Assembly: GCA_019054805.1 (NCBI GenBank)
Contig: JAHQIY010000043.1
Coordinates: 185,163 to 249,162, forward strand
DNA from: Brachionus manjavacas
Lineage: Eukaryota > Rotifera > Eurotatoria > Ploima > Brachionidae
Direction of reading: 5' to 3'
Length of the DNA stretch: 64,000 bases
Positions 26,407-35,730 of this stretch are shown one piece after another. The position numbers were made by a program, and so were the translations under genes. Positions within the stretch are counted from its first letter, which is position 1, and each line of letters starts with the position of its first letter. The notes below the pieces were generated by a model. It was given only the letters and a program-made list of their open reading frames with translations. It ran no database searches and was not told where the DNA came from.

Positions 26407-26823
26407 ATGGAATCATTGAAAGTAAAAGACTATATGACATTGCAAGCGGTAACCTTTACGCCGGAGATGTCGCTCAGTGCCGCTTTAGATAAGGTTATGA
26501 ACTCAAAATATTTGGGTGGTCCGGTTCTCAACGACAAAAAGGAAGTGATTGGTTTCCTCTCTGGTCAGGACTTACTCGATAAGCTGATCAAGGTCAGCTA
26601 TTACTGTCAAGACACCCATATCGTCTCAGACTGTATGCACCCAGAAGTGCTGTCGGTTACCTCAGAGACCTCGATTATCGAACTTGCTGAGATGATGAAA
26701 GTAGGCCGACCAAAAGTTTATCCTGTGATTGACTCCGGTAAGCTAGTAGGAATCATCACACGTAGAGATGTTTTACGTGCTATTGGTAAAAATATCGAAG
26801 ATTGCTTTAAGCATCCGGTGTAA
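26407..26823 (+). CDS. Tandem CBS-domain protein
   Basis: A 138-residue protein made of two CBS domains (VKDYMTLQAVTFTPEMSLSAALDKVM... and VSDCMHPEVLSVTSETSIIELAEMM...GIITRRDVLRAI), which bind adenine nucleotides in many regulators. The start at 26407 has AAGGAG seven bases upstream; the frame is open from 26374, but that ATG lacks a ribosome site. The target is unknown. A terminator follows. Confidence 0.88.
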   Translation: MESLKVKDYMTLQAVTFTPEMSLSAALDKVMNSKYLGGPVLNDKKEVIGFLSGQDLLDKLIKVSYYCQDTHIVSDCMHPEVLSVTSETSIIELAEMMKVGRPKVYPVIDSGKLVGIITRRDVLRAIGKNIEDCFKHPV

Positions 26824-26845
26824 CATATTGATCGACAAAATAGAT

Positions 26846-26878
26846 AAGAGGTGCTAATGAGCACCTCTTCTTTTTTTG
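26846..26878 (+). terminator. Terminator after the CBS gene
   Basis: AAGAGGTGCT / AGCACCTCTT stem followed by C and seven T. Confidence 0.92.
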
Positions 26879-26910
26879 CTGTGAAGAGCAAAGCCTAACA
26901 GGAGAGCCGA

Positions 26911-28377
26911 ATGTCTGACCAAAGTGCCAAATTTGTTGAAGGATCAACCATGCGACATATTTTGGCTATGTCGGGGGCAGGGTCGGTTGGTCTAATGGCA
27001 CTATTTGTGGTCGACCTTATCGACATGTTGTTTATCAGTATGTTGGGGCAAGTGGAACTCGCCGCTGCGGTAGGCTTTGCAGGAACGTTAGTTTTCTTTT
27101 CAACCTCCATCTCGATCGGTACTTCTATTGCAATGGGGGCGCTGGTTTCTAAAGCCATTGGTGCCAAGCAACAGCAACATGCGCGTGAACTGAGCACAAG
27201 TATTATGTTCACTGCGGTGACGATCAGTGTAATAGTCGCGGCGGTGATGTTTGCCTATATTCCAGAGCTGCTTCAAGCCATCGGTGCGCATGGCGTCGCC
27301 GCTGAGAGAGCAGAAGCCTACTTAAGAATAATCTTACCTAGCGGCCCTGTTATCGCAGTCGCTATGGCTGCGGGGGCGGGGTTACGTGCCGCGGGCGATG
27401 CAAAGCGTTCGATGTGGGCAACACTGGCTGGTGGCATTGTTAATGCGATTCTAGATCCAATATTCATCTTCGGTTTTGGTTGGAATGTAGAAGGTGCAGC
27501 ACTTGCGTCTGTATTTGCTCGCTTTACTGTGCTGTTTTTCTCAATCTACCCACTTATCCGTGTACACAAACTCGCCGCGAGATTTAACTACGCAGTGTGG
27601 TTAAGCAACCTGAAGATTATTATCGCCATTGCGATACCCGCAATTATCACCAATATTGCAACGCCAATTGGTAATGCGATTGTTACCTCAGCTATTGCCC
27701 AATTCGGTGAGAACTATGTTGCTGGGTTTGCGGTGATAGGTCGACTCACACCAGTCTGTTTTGCGGTAATTTTTGCACTTTCAGGGGCAGTTGGGCCGAT
27801 CATCGGTCAGAACTACGGCGCAGAGCGTATGGATCGAGTTAAAGAGACACTCAATAACTCTTTAATTGTCACCACTCTTTACACCATCGTTGTTTGTATC
27901 ATTCTCTACTTCGCTCAAGATTTGATTATTCGTATGTTCAGCCTAAACGGTGATGCGCAAGTCATCGTTGCAGCGTTTTGTACCTATGTAGCTGTGAGCT
28001 TTATTTTCAACGGTGCACAGTTCGTTGCCAATACCTCGTTCAACAATCTAGGCAAGCCACTTTACTCAACGGCACTGAACTTAGGCAAAGCAACATTAGG
28101 CACTTTACCCTTTGTCCATTTGGGGGCGTTTTGGTTTGGCGCTCTTGGGGTGCTTTACGGTCAGGCAATTGGTACCGTAGTATTCGGTTTGATTGCGATT
28201 GTTGTACTGCGTAAACATATTTCGGACTTGATGCGTTCAAGCTGCCTTGAGCATGAAGCCTCAGATCCTTCGATTACCAGTGTCAATAGTCAGCCTTTCT
28301 GTAGTCATGATGCGGTATTGATTGATGACGTCGCTTCAACAACAGAAATTTCGCAACAAACGGCAGAAAAAGTTTGA
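26911..28377 (+). CDS. MATE family efflux transporter
   Basis: A 488-residue membrane protein with about 12 helices in two pseudo-repeats, typical of multidrug and toxin extrusion (MATE) cation antiporters (GSVGLMALFVVDLIDMLFISMLGQVELAAAVGFAGTLVFF, ALSGAVGPIIGQNYGAERMDRV). Residues after about 440 form a hydrophilic tail with Cys and His (SSCLEHEAS, QPFCSHDAV), unusual for the family. AGGAG precedes the ATG. The substrate cannot be predicted. The stop codon lies within the operator of the following zntA gene. Confidence 0.9.
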   Translation: MSDQSAKFVEGSTMRHILAMSGAGSVGLMALFVVDLIDMLFISMLGQVELAAAVGFAGTLVFFSTSISIGTSIAMGALVSKAIGAKQQQHARELSTSIMFTAVTISVIVAAVMFAYIPELLQAIGAHGVAAERAEAYLRIILPSGPVIAVAMAAGAGLRAAGDAKRSMWATLAGGIVNAILDPIFIFGFGWNVEGAALASVFARFTVLFFSIYPLIRVHKLAARFNYAVWLSNLKIIIAIAIPAIITNIATPIGNAIVTSAIAQFGENYVAGFAVIGRLTPVCFAVIFALSGAVGPIIGQNYGAERMDRVKETLNNSLIVTTLYTIVVCIILYFAQDLIIRMFSLNGDAQVIVAAFCTYVAVSFIFNGAQFVANTSFNNLGKPLYSTALNLGKATLGTLPFVHLGAFWFGALGVLYGQAIGTVVFGLIAIVVLRKHISDLMRSSCLEHEASDPSITSVNSQPFCSHDAVLIDDVASTTEISQQTAEKV

Positions 28378-28405
28378 CCTTGGAGTAGGCTCCAAGGTTT
28401 ACACT
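28374..28405 (+). promoter_or_regulatory. MerR-family (ZntR-type) operator and promoter of zntA
   Basis: A -35 box TTGACC (28374–28379) is separated by 19–20 bases from a -10 like TTACAC/TACACT (28399–28405). The spacer is filled by the inverted repeat ACCTTGGAG-N4-CTCCAAGGT (28377–28398). Overlong spacers with such dyads are the hallmark of MerR-type activation by ZntR/CadR/CueR. The regulator gene is not in the window. Confidence 0.85.
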
Positions 28406-28434
28406 CATAGTGTACAGTGAATGGAGATAAACAT

Positions 28435-30735
28435 ATGTGCACTAAACATCAAGCATGCCGCTCAGACAAAGTCGCGGCTAACCCTTCTCAATCAGGCTCT
28501 TGTGCTAGCCCTAAAATCTCAACCATTAAAATGGCAGAGGTTGCCAGTGCCGAGTCGAGTTGTTGTAGCTCAAATAGCTGCAGTAGTGGTGCAGACCCTG
28601 CTGACGAAGAGGGCGAGCCCAGCTCCTCTGCGCGTTATACCCAAAGTTGGAAAATTGAGGGAATGGATTGCCCAGCCTGTGCTCGAAAGGTGGAAACAGC
28701 CGTTAATCGAGTCGATGGCATTGTTGAGGCTAAAGTCCTTTTTGCAACCGAAAAACTCATAATCACTTCTGATAATGTTGGTGTTGCCCAGTTAGTCGAA
28801 CAAACCATCCTTGATACTGGATTTACCTTTACCAGTCCCAATTCAAAGTCTTCAAAACAAGTATCCACAGGTTGGAAGTCTGTGCTTCAACAGAATGTGC
28901 AGATTATCGCTATTGCTTCTGCTATGGCGATCGCCGCTGCGATTAAACCAGCACTTCCACAAATTAGTGAATGGATGTTTGTCATTACCTGCTTGGCGGG
29001 ACTATACCCGATAGGTAAAAAAGCCATCAGCCTTGCGCGTTCAGGGACGCCTTTTGCGATAGAAACCTTGATGAGTGTTGCAGCACTTGGGGCACTCTAT
29101 TTGGGGGAAACCGTAGAGGCAGCAATGGTGCTGTTATTGTTCCTCATTGGTGAACGACTAGAAGCCTTTGCCGCTTCACGTGCCCGTAGTGGTGTCCAAG
29201 CATTAATGGAGTTGGTTCCTGAAAATGCGATTAAAATCGTTGATGGTCAGCGCGTTGAAGTCTCGGCAAGTGAGTTACACCCTGGTGATGTCATTGAAGT
29301 TTCACCGGGCGCAAGATTACCAGCTGACGGTAAGCTTATCGGCGATGTAGCGAGTTTTGATGAAAGTGCCCTCACTGGTGAGTCGATACCTGTTGAACGT
29401 TATCAAGGTGACTCAGTCATGGCAGGCGCTGTGGCGGTCGATAAAGTGGTGAGATTCACCATTACTTCAAAGCAGGGCGAGAATGCCATCGATCGTATTC
29501 TCCATTTGATCGAAGAAGCAGAATCTCGTAAAGCACCATTAGAGCGTTTTCTGGATAAGTTTAGCCGTTGGTATACGCCGTTGATGATGCTGGTGTCACT
29601 ACTGGTGATCATTACGCCGCCATTGTTGTTTGCTCAACCTTGGGAAACTTGGGTTTATCGTGGGCTGGCACTGCTTCTGATTGCTTGTCCTTGTGCACTA
29701 GTGATTTCTACGCCAGCGGCGATCACTTCTGGTTTAGCGGCAGCCGCTCGTCGAGGAGCTCTGATTAAAGGTGGCGCAGCGTTAGAGCAGTTAGGCCGCG
29801 TTGAAACCATAGCTTTTGATAAAACAGGCACCCTAACCAAAGGCAAACCTGAAGTCACTGACATTATTGCGTTAGAGGGCTGGACAGAGCAGTCGCTATT
29901 GGAAAAAGTTGCCGCCATTGAAGTAGGTTCAAGCCATCCACTGGCGGTATCGCTAGTGAACAAAGCCAAACAACTTGAGTTAGAGATTGTTGAGGCAGAA
30001 GACAAGCAAGCTCTGGTCGGTAGCGGCGTGCGCGGTGTGGTATCTGGTGTTGAGTATCAGGTGAGCGCACCAAGTAAAGTGGATATCACGTTACCTAGCG
30101 CTTTGGTTGAGACGATTGAGCAACTCGAAGGTCAAGGTAAGACAGTTGTCGTTGCTATCGAGGCTAAGCACAAAGCTATCGGTCTGGTCGCGTGGCAAGA
30201 TACTCTGCGTGACGATTCTGCAAAAGCAGTGAAAGCGCTTAATGATTTGGGTATTCACTCGATTATGCTCACTGGAGATAATCCGCGTAGCGCGCTAGCC
30301 ATCAGTTCTATGATTGGCATTGACTATAAGGCGAGTCTGCTTCCTCAAGATAAAGTCAGCTATGTCGAGCAACTTTCTGCAAACGGCAATGTGGCGATGG
30401 TCGGTGATGGCATCAATGATGCGCCTGCTATGAAGGCCTCAAGTATTGGTATTGCGATGGGAGGTGGTACTGACGTCGCGTTAGAAACCGCTGATGCAGC
30501 GATTACCCACAACCGCCTAATTGAACTTGCTGGAATGATTGAGCTTTCACGCGCTACCTTGAACAACATTCGCCAGAATATTGCTCTCGCGCTTGGCTTG
30601 AAAGGCGTGTTCTTGGTAACGAGTTTGTTAGGTATTACTGGACTTTGGGTTGCGGTGTTGGCTGACAGTGGGGCGACTGCTATCGTGACTCTTAATGCAT
30701 TAAGACTGCTGAAATTTAAGTCACAGCAAGATTAG
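28435..30735 (+). CDS. zntA: Zn2+/Cd2+/Pb2+-exporting P1B-type ATPase
   Basis: 766 residues from ATG 28435 (GGAGA just ahead; an in-frame GTG at 28417 is less likely). The N-terminus is rich in Cys and Ser (C2, C8, C23, C43, C44, C49). A heavy-metal-associated domain follows with GMDCPAC (C79, C82). The membrane metal site is ACPCALVIS, the phosphorylation loop is DKTGTLTKG, and the hinge GDGINDAPAMKAS. CPC with these features fits ZntA/CadA export of divalent soft metals from the cytoplasm. Confidence 0.93.
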   Translation: MCTKHQACRSDKVAANPSQSGSCASPKISTIKMAEVASAESSCCSSNSCSSGADPADEEGEPSSSARYTQSWKIEGMDCPACARKVETAVNRVDGIVEAKVLFATEKLIITSDNVGVAQLVEQTILDTGFTFTSPNSKSSKQVSTGWKSVLQQNVQIIAIASAMAIAAAIKPALPQISEWMFVITCLAGLYPIGKKAISLARSGTPFAIETLMSVAALGALYLGETVEAAMVLLLFLIGERLEAFAASRARSGVQALMELVPENAIKIVDGQRVEVSASELHPGDVIEVSPGARLPADGKLIGDVASFDESALTGESIPVERYQGDSVMAGAVAVDKVVRFTITSKQGENAIDRILHLIEEAESRKAPLERFLDKFSRWYTPLMMLVSLLVIITPPLLFAQPWETWVYRGLALLLIACPCALVISTPAAITSGLAAAARRGALIKGGAALEQLGRVETIAFDKTGTLTKGKPEVTDIIALEGWTEQSLLEKVAAIEVGSSHPLAVSLVNKAKQLELEIVEAEDKQALVGSGVRGVVSGVEYQVSAPSKVDITLPSALVETIEQLEGQGKTVVVAIEAKHKAIGLVAWQDTLRDDSAKAVKALNDLGIHSIMLTGDNPRSALAISSMIGIDYKASLLPQDKVSYVEQLSANGNVAMVGDGINDAPAMKASSIGIAMGGGTDVALETADAAITHNRLIELAGMIELSRATLNNIRQNIALALGLKGVFLVTSLLGITGLWVAVLADSGATAIVTLNALRLLKFKSQQD

Positions 30736-30753
30736 ATAAATCTACCCAGTAAA

Positions 30754-30786
30754 AGCCCCTGCATTGTTGATGTAGGGGCTGTTTTT
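30754..30786 (+). terminator. Terminator of zntA
   Basis: AGCCCCTGCA / TGTAGGGGCT hairpin followed by GTTTTT. Confidence 0.85.
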
Positions 30787-30869
30787 ATGCAACTAATGAT
30801 TTGAATTTGCGTAAAAGTGTGATGTAAACCGTTTTTATGTGCAATGGTGATGTTTGTTGCGGTTGTTGT

Positions 30870-30885
30870 TGTGAAGGTGATCACT
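30870..30885 (+). promoter_or_regulatory. CRP site upstream of udp
   Basis: TGTGA-AGGTGA-TCACT differs from the TGTGA-N6-TCACA consensus by one base, about 110 bases before udp. The E. coli udp promoter is CRP and CytR controlled, so similar control is likely. Confidence 0.65.
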
Positions 30886-30993
30886 CTAATGCTTCAAGGA
30901 GTTCGCTAGAGTATGTCCTGTACCCGATGAATTTTATAGAGCGTATCGGTTGTTTAATGTACAACCCAACTACGCCACAATAAGGAGCCCCCT

Positions 30994-31752
30994 ATGTCTC
31001 AAGCTGTATTCCACCTTGGTGTTACTGAATCTGATCTTGCTGGCGCAACACTAGCGATCATTCCAGGTGACCCTGCGCGTGTACAAAAAATTGCAGAAGA
31101 AATGGAAAACCCAGTATTCCTAGCAAGTCACCGCGAATACACGCTTTACCGTGCTGAACTAGACGGCAAGCCAGTTGTTGTTTGTTCAACAGGTATCGGC
31201 GGCCCTTCTACTTCAATTGCAGTAGAAGAACTGGCGCAGCTTGGTGTTCGTACTTTCCTACGCGTTGGTACTACAGGTGCGATTCAACCACACGTAAATG
31301 TCGGTGATATGATCGTATCGACGGGTTCGGTTCGTCTAGATGGCGCGAGCCTGCACTTTGCTCCAATGGAGTTCCCAGCTGTGGCAGACTTTGAAGTGGC
31401 AACAGCAATGAAAGCGGCAGTAGAAGAGTCTGGTGCAACCGTTCACATGGGTGTTACGGCATCAAGTGACACTTTCTACCCAGGTCAAGAGCGTTACGAT
31501 ACCTTCTCTGGTCGTGTTGTTAAGCGTTTCCAAGGTTCTATGCAAGAGTGGCAAGACATGGGCGTTCTAAACTTCGAAATGGAGTCTGCAACGCTACTGA
31601 CTATGTGTGCTAGCTCAGGTCTTAAAGCTGGCTGTGTAGCAGGTGTTATTATCAACCGTACACAGAAAGAGATTCCAGACCACTCGACGCTAAAAGAGAC
31701 AGAAGCACGCTCTATTAAAGTGGTAGTTGAAGCAGCACGTAAAATGCTTTAA
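30994..31752 (+). CDS. udp: Uridine phosphorylase
   Basis: A 252-residue cytoplasmic enzyme that splits uridine with phosphate to uracil and ribose-1-phosphate. Family blocks are visible: [64 protein letters not shown], and [19 protein letters not shown] lies before the ATG. Single transcription unit. Confidence 0.97.
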   Translation: MSQAVFHLGVTESDLAGATLAIIPGDPARVQKIAEEMENPVFLASHREYTLYRAELDGKPVVVCSTGIGGPSTSIAVEELAQLGVRTFLRVGTTGAIQPHVNVGDMIVSTGSVRLDGASLHFAPMEFPAVADFEVATAMKAAVEESGATVHMGVTASSDTFYPGQERYDTFSGRVVKRFQGSMQEWQDMGVLNFEMESATLLTMCASSGLKAGCVAGVIINRTQKEIPDHSTLKETEARSIKVVVEAARKML

Positions 31753-31789
31753 CAATTCGCCTTCTTTAAAAGAACGGCCTTAGATACTA

Positions 31790-31820
31790 AAAACCTCAAT
31801 CATAAGATTGAGGTTTTTTG
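31790..31820. terminator. Bidirectional terminator between udp and the DUF1456 gene
   Basis: AAAACCTCAAT / ATTGAGGTTTT stem with a six-base loop; T runs on both strands. Confidence 0.9.
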
Positions 31821-31838
31821 TGCGCTTAGCATTTATAG

Positions 31839-32318
31839 CTAGGCGATAAACTCTTCAGAATCAGGGCGATTGGTGAACTGTACGCCATTTAAGAAATCAC
31901 AGAGCATTTGGTCTTCACACGCCTTGTAGTTCTTATTGTTTGGTTTACGGAAGTAAGCACCGATTTCATACTTGCTAAGGCTAATACCAACAACTTCAAG
32001 CACATCCAAAACATCTTCAGCTTTCATATTTAACGCAATACGTAATTTCATGAAGATCATGTTGTTGGTTAGCTTCTGTTCTGGCTTAGGCTGGTCACCG
32101 TCCTTTTTACCGCGTTTCAGGTTGATGAAACCATTGAGAAAAAGCGCCAGTTCCTTATCTTTCATTTTAGAGGCTGACTTGTCAGAGTCGGCTTTCAGCC
32201 AGTCATTCACTTGGTTTGGAGCAACAGTGAAGTCTGCTTGCTCAAAAGCTTTAATAATTTGGCTGTTTTTTAGATTTAGCGAATGCTGGATACGACGCAA
32301 GATTTCATTGTTAGTCAC
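31839..32318 (-). CDS. DUF1456 (YehS-like) protein
   Basis: A protein of about 159 residues from GTG 32318 (VTNNEILRRIQHSLNLKNSQII), a start that matches the family N-terminus; an upstream in-frame TTG at 32345 would add nine residues. It contains two copies of the DUF1456 helical repeat (first at the N-terminus, second at LTNNMIFMKLRIALNMKAEDVLDVLEV), each ending in an FLNG motif (ALFLNGFINLKRGKKD, CDFLNGVQF). The function of E. coli YehS-type proteins is not known. Confidence 0.85.
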   Translation of the reverse strand: MTNNEILRRIQHSLNLKNSQIIKAFEQADFTVAPNQVNDWLKADSDKSASKMKDKELALFLNGFINLKRGKKDGDQPKPEQKLTNNMIFMKLRIALNMKAEDVLDVLEVVGISLSKYEIGAYFRKPNNKNYKACEDQMLCDFLNGVQFTNRPDSEEFIA

Positions 32319-32501
32319 TGGAGCTGCTCTTTTTACTAGGGTCAAAGTTGACCGGATATTGTCGAATGCGACTTTAGCAAATAAGCGCTATCGGTGATAG
32401 AAATAAAAGTGTCCTTGAGCAAATGACATGTTTATAGGCTAAATAGGTTTTATTTTAGTTAAGGGCACCGAGAAAGTGCCCATTTCAACTGACGATTTTC
32501 T

Positions 32502-33313
32502 TTACGCTAGGGCGACTTTAGGTAATGGCTGATACAAGCTTTCTGTCATATCTGACAACATCTGATCGTAGACTTGCGAAATGATCAGCGAAATATCTGT
32601 CGTGAGCTGATAAAGCTCTTCATTCGTCATTAAAATGTCGTCGCTAGCATTAATTTCTGAAAGAGCATGCATTGCCTTTGAGCTTATTGGCGAAGCAATC
32701 GACAGCGGACTGATGATTGATAGCTGATTAAGCTTGCGCCTAGTTTTATCACAATAGTATTTCACTCTCAGTATACCTTCAGGATAGTGGAGGTCCTGAA
32801 TCGAAATTCTTAGTTGGGTAAGTACCTCCATGCTATCGAGTACCTGCTGCCAATTCATATGGTACTCATCACTGATATCTTCTCGTCCTGACTCGATCAA
32901 CCAAGCTATGGCAATTTCATCCATTAAGAACATACAGTGTCTGATGGTTTTGCCGTGAATCACCTGATTACGAGCCACGGTTCTCTGATCCCATTCCTTG
33001 TGTAGCTTTTTCAGCTTCAATTGCAGAATCCGGTACATAGGCTTGTTTTCAAACTGAGCGCTGGCAATGAGTTCGTTCGAGCGTTCCATCATAGCGTCAT
33101 AGCTTTCTTCTAGTTGGCTTTGGTGAATGTCAAAGTGGTGGCTAGTCAACGCCTGATGGGTGATTGCCCTGTGTTGACGACACAGCAACAGTAACTGACG
33201 CAGTAGGATTAAAATCTCAAATTTTCTTTCTAAACCTGAATGACGCTTTTTGAAAAGTAGAATAAAGTCGTTAGTACGACGAATGAAATGATGATTGAAA
33301 AGAGCACAAACAT
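32502..33313 (-). pseudogene. Uncharacterised membrane-anchored protein, apparently frameshifted near its N-terminus
   Basis: A long frame (32502 to about 33328) codes for a helical protein I do not recognise (LQLKLKKLHKEWDQRTVARNQVIHGKTIRHCMFLMDEIAIAWLIESG), but it has no ATG near its start. In the next frame an ATG at 33313 stands six bases after a perfect AAGGAG and codes for a membrane helix, MFVLFSIIISFVVLTTLFYFSK, then stops after 27 codons. The other frame continues naturally from the same point (KKRHSGLERKFEILILLRQLLLLCRQHR). The two frames meet at a run of five A (33249–33253 region). I infer a one-base frameshift, or ribosomal slippage on AAAAAG. A plain start at a TTG near 33188 is the alternative. 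Confidence 0.55.
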
Positions 33314-33465
33314 AACCAACTCCTTGTCATGGATTACCTATAAAGTGGTAGAGCAGGTTTGGTGCCAAAAATAATCTATATATAATTCAATGATTTGCTA
33401 ATTTTTGATTCGCGGGTATGAACTCAATTGGTGCAAGATAGCACTGAAAGTGTGAAGAAGGGCAC

Positions 33466-33496
33466 AAAAAAGCCCCGCTGAATCAGCAGGGCTTTC
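33466..33496 (-). terminator. Terminator of metG
   Basis: AAGCCC(C)GCTG / (C)AGCAGGGCTT hairpin with six A on the plus strand, i.e. a T run for minus-strand transcription. Confidence 0.85.
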
Positions 33497-33513
33497 GATA
33501 ATCGTAATGCTTT

Positions 33514-35574
33514 TTACATTACACGCATACCAGGCTGTGCGCCTTCGTGCGGCTCAAGAATCCATAGGTCGCTACCACCCGGGCCAGCTGCTAGGATCAT
33601 GCCTTCAGACATACCAAACTTCATCTTACGCGGCTTAAGGTTTGCTACCATGACTGTTAGCTTGCCTTCTAGCTCTTCAGGTTTGTATGCTGACTTGATG
33701 CCAGAGAATACTTGACGAGTTTCACCACCGATGTCGAGTTGGAACTTAAGCAGTTTGTTTGCTTTTGGCACTTCTTCACAAGAGATGATACGCGCGATAC
33801 GCATATCAACGGCTGCGAAAGCGTCAAACTCAATTTCGTCTGCGATTGGATCTTTATCTAGCTCAGTTTGGCTCGCTTTGTTCTTTTCAGCTTCAGCTTT
33901 TTCTTTCGCTGCAACTTCTGCTGCTGCATCTTCTTTAGATGCTTCAACCATAGCTTCAACCTTCGTCGGATCGATGCGGTTGAACAATGCTTTGAACTTA
34001 GTTATTTCGTGACCAGTTAGCGGTGCAGCGATACCTTCCCAAGTTAGTTCTTCGTTTAGGAATGCTTCTGTACGTGCAGCAAGCTCTGGCATCACTGGTT
34101 TTAGGTAAGTCATCAGAACACGGAATAGGTTAATACCCACAGAACAGATATCTTGCAGTTCTTGGTCTTTACCTTCTTCTTTCGCCACAACCCACGGTGC
34201 TTTCTCATCGACGTATTGGTTCGCTTTGTCTGCTAGTGCTGTGATTTCACGAATTGCACGACCAAATTCACGAGTCTCAAAAAGCTCTGCGATACGATCA
34301 GCGGCAGCAGCGAACTCGTTGTAAAGTTCAGGCTCTGCGAATTCTGCAGATAGCTTGCCTTCAAAACGCTTAGTGATGAAGCCAGCGTTACGAGAGGCTA
34401 GGTTAACAATCTTGTTTACTACGTCAGCGTTTACGCGCTGAGTGAAGTCTTCAAGGTTAAGGTCTAGGTCATCGATACGGCTGTTTAGTTTCGCCGCGTA
34501 GTAGTAACGTAGACATTCTGGATCTAGGTGATCTAGGTATGTCGCTGCTTTGATGAATGTGCCTTTCGACTTAGACATCTTCGCACCATTTACCGTTACG
34601 TAACCGTGTACGAATACGTTGTTTGGCTTACGGAAACCAGAACCTTCTAGCATTGCAGGCCAGAACAGTGAGTGGAAGTAGACAATGTCTTTACCGATGA
34701 AGTGGTAAAGCTCAGTTGTGCTGTCTTTTTTCCAGTACTCATCGAAGTCTAGGCCTTCAGTCTTGTTACATAGGTTCTTGAATGAAGCCATGTAGCCAAC
34801 TGGTGCGTCTAGCCATACGTAGAAGAACTTGTCTTTTTCACCTGGGATTTCGAAGCCGAAGTAAGGTGCATCGCGTGAGATATCCCACTGTTGAAGACCA
34901 GACTCAAACCACTCTTGCATCTTGTTTGCAGTTTCAGACTGAAGCGAGCCAGAGCGAGTCCACTCTTGTAGCATGCTTTCAAACTGAGGCAGGTCGAAGA
35001 AGAAGTGCTCAGAGTCTTTCATTACTGGAGTTGCGCCAGATACTGCTGATTTAGGTTCAATCAGTTCAGTTGGGCTGTACGTTTCACCACAGTTGTCACA
35101 GTTGTCTCCGTACTGGTCTTCTGATTTACACTTAGGACAGGTACCTTTTACGAAACGATCCGGTAGGAACATCTCTTTTTCAGGGTCAAACAGCTGAGAA
35201 ATCGTACGGCTAGAAATGAAGCCGTTTTTCTTAAGCTCAAGGTAGATGTGCGAAGCCAGTTCGCGGTTCTCTTCAGAGTGTGTGCTGTGGTAGTTATCGA
35301 AGCTAATATCGAAGCCAGCGAAGTCTTTTTGGTGTTCTTCACTTACTGCAGCGATCATCTCTTCTGGCGTAATTCCCATCTGTTGTGCTTTTAGCATGAT
35401 TGGCGTGCCGTGAGCATCGTCAGCACAGATGAAGTTTACAGTGTTGCCACGTAGGCGTTGGTAGCGAACCCAGATATCAGCTTGAATGTGTTCAAGCATG
35501 TGACCTAGGTGAATCGAACCGTTAGCGTACGGAAGGGCACAAGTGACCAGTAGTTTTCTTGGATCAGTCGCCAT
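33514..35574 (-). CDS. metG: Methionyl-tRNA synthetase
   Basis: A 686-residue class I synthetase. The HIGH-type motif is [12 protein letters not shown], the zinc knuckle is [17 protein letters not shown], the KMSKS loop is [11 protein letters not shown], and the anticodon-binding helices follow. After an Ala/Glu/Lys-rich linker at about 545–575 comes the C-terminal dimerisation/tRNA-binding domain ([32 protein letters not shown]). Divergent from apbC, as in many gammaproteobacteria. Confidence 0.98.
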   Translation of the reverse strand: MATDPRKLLVTCALPYANGSIHLGHMLEHIQADIWVRYQRLRGNTVNFICADDAHGTPIMLKAQQMGITPEEMIAAVSEEHQKDFAGFDISFDNYHSTHSEENRELASHIYLELKKNGFISSRTISQLFDPEKEMFLPDRFVKGTCPKCKSEDQYGDNCDNCGETYSPTELIEPKSAVSGATPVMKDSEHFFFDLPQFESMLQEWTRSGSLQSETANKMQEWFESGLQQWDISRDAPYFGFEIPGEKDKFFYVWLDAPVGYMASFKNLCNKTEGLDFDEYWKKDSTTELYHFIGKDIVYFHSLFWPAMLEGSGFRKPNNVFVHGYVTVNGAKMSKSKGTFIKAATYLDHLDPECLRYYYAAKLNSRIDDLDLNLEDFTQRVNADVVNKIVNLASRNAGFITKRFEGKLSAEFAEPELYNEFAAAADRIAELFETREFGRAIREITALADKANQYVDEKAPWVVAKEEGKDQELQDICSVGINLFRVLMTYLKPVMPELAARTEAFLNEELTWEGIAAPLTGHEITKFKALFNRIDPTKVEAMVEASKEDAAAEVAAKEKAEAEKNKASQTELDKDPIADEIEFDAFAAVDMRIARIISCEEVPKANKLLKFQLDIGGETRQVFSGIKSAYKPEELEGKLTVMVANLKPRKMKFGMSEGMILAAGPGGSDLWILEPHEGAQPGMRVM

Positions 35575-35730
35575 ACTTAATATTCGCTTCTAATGATGTA
35601 TAAAAAAATAGAGAGTAATACTACCTTATCCCACCAATGACTCCAAGGCTTCCAATATGGGAAACCCCAGTTTTTTCAGGGTTCAGTATCGGCTGGTGGA
35701 GTGTTAGGATTAGATGCACAAGGAGGACCT

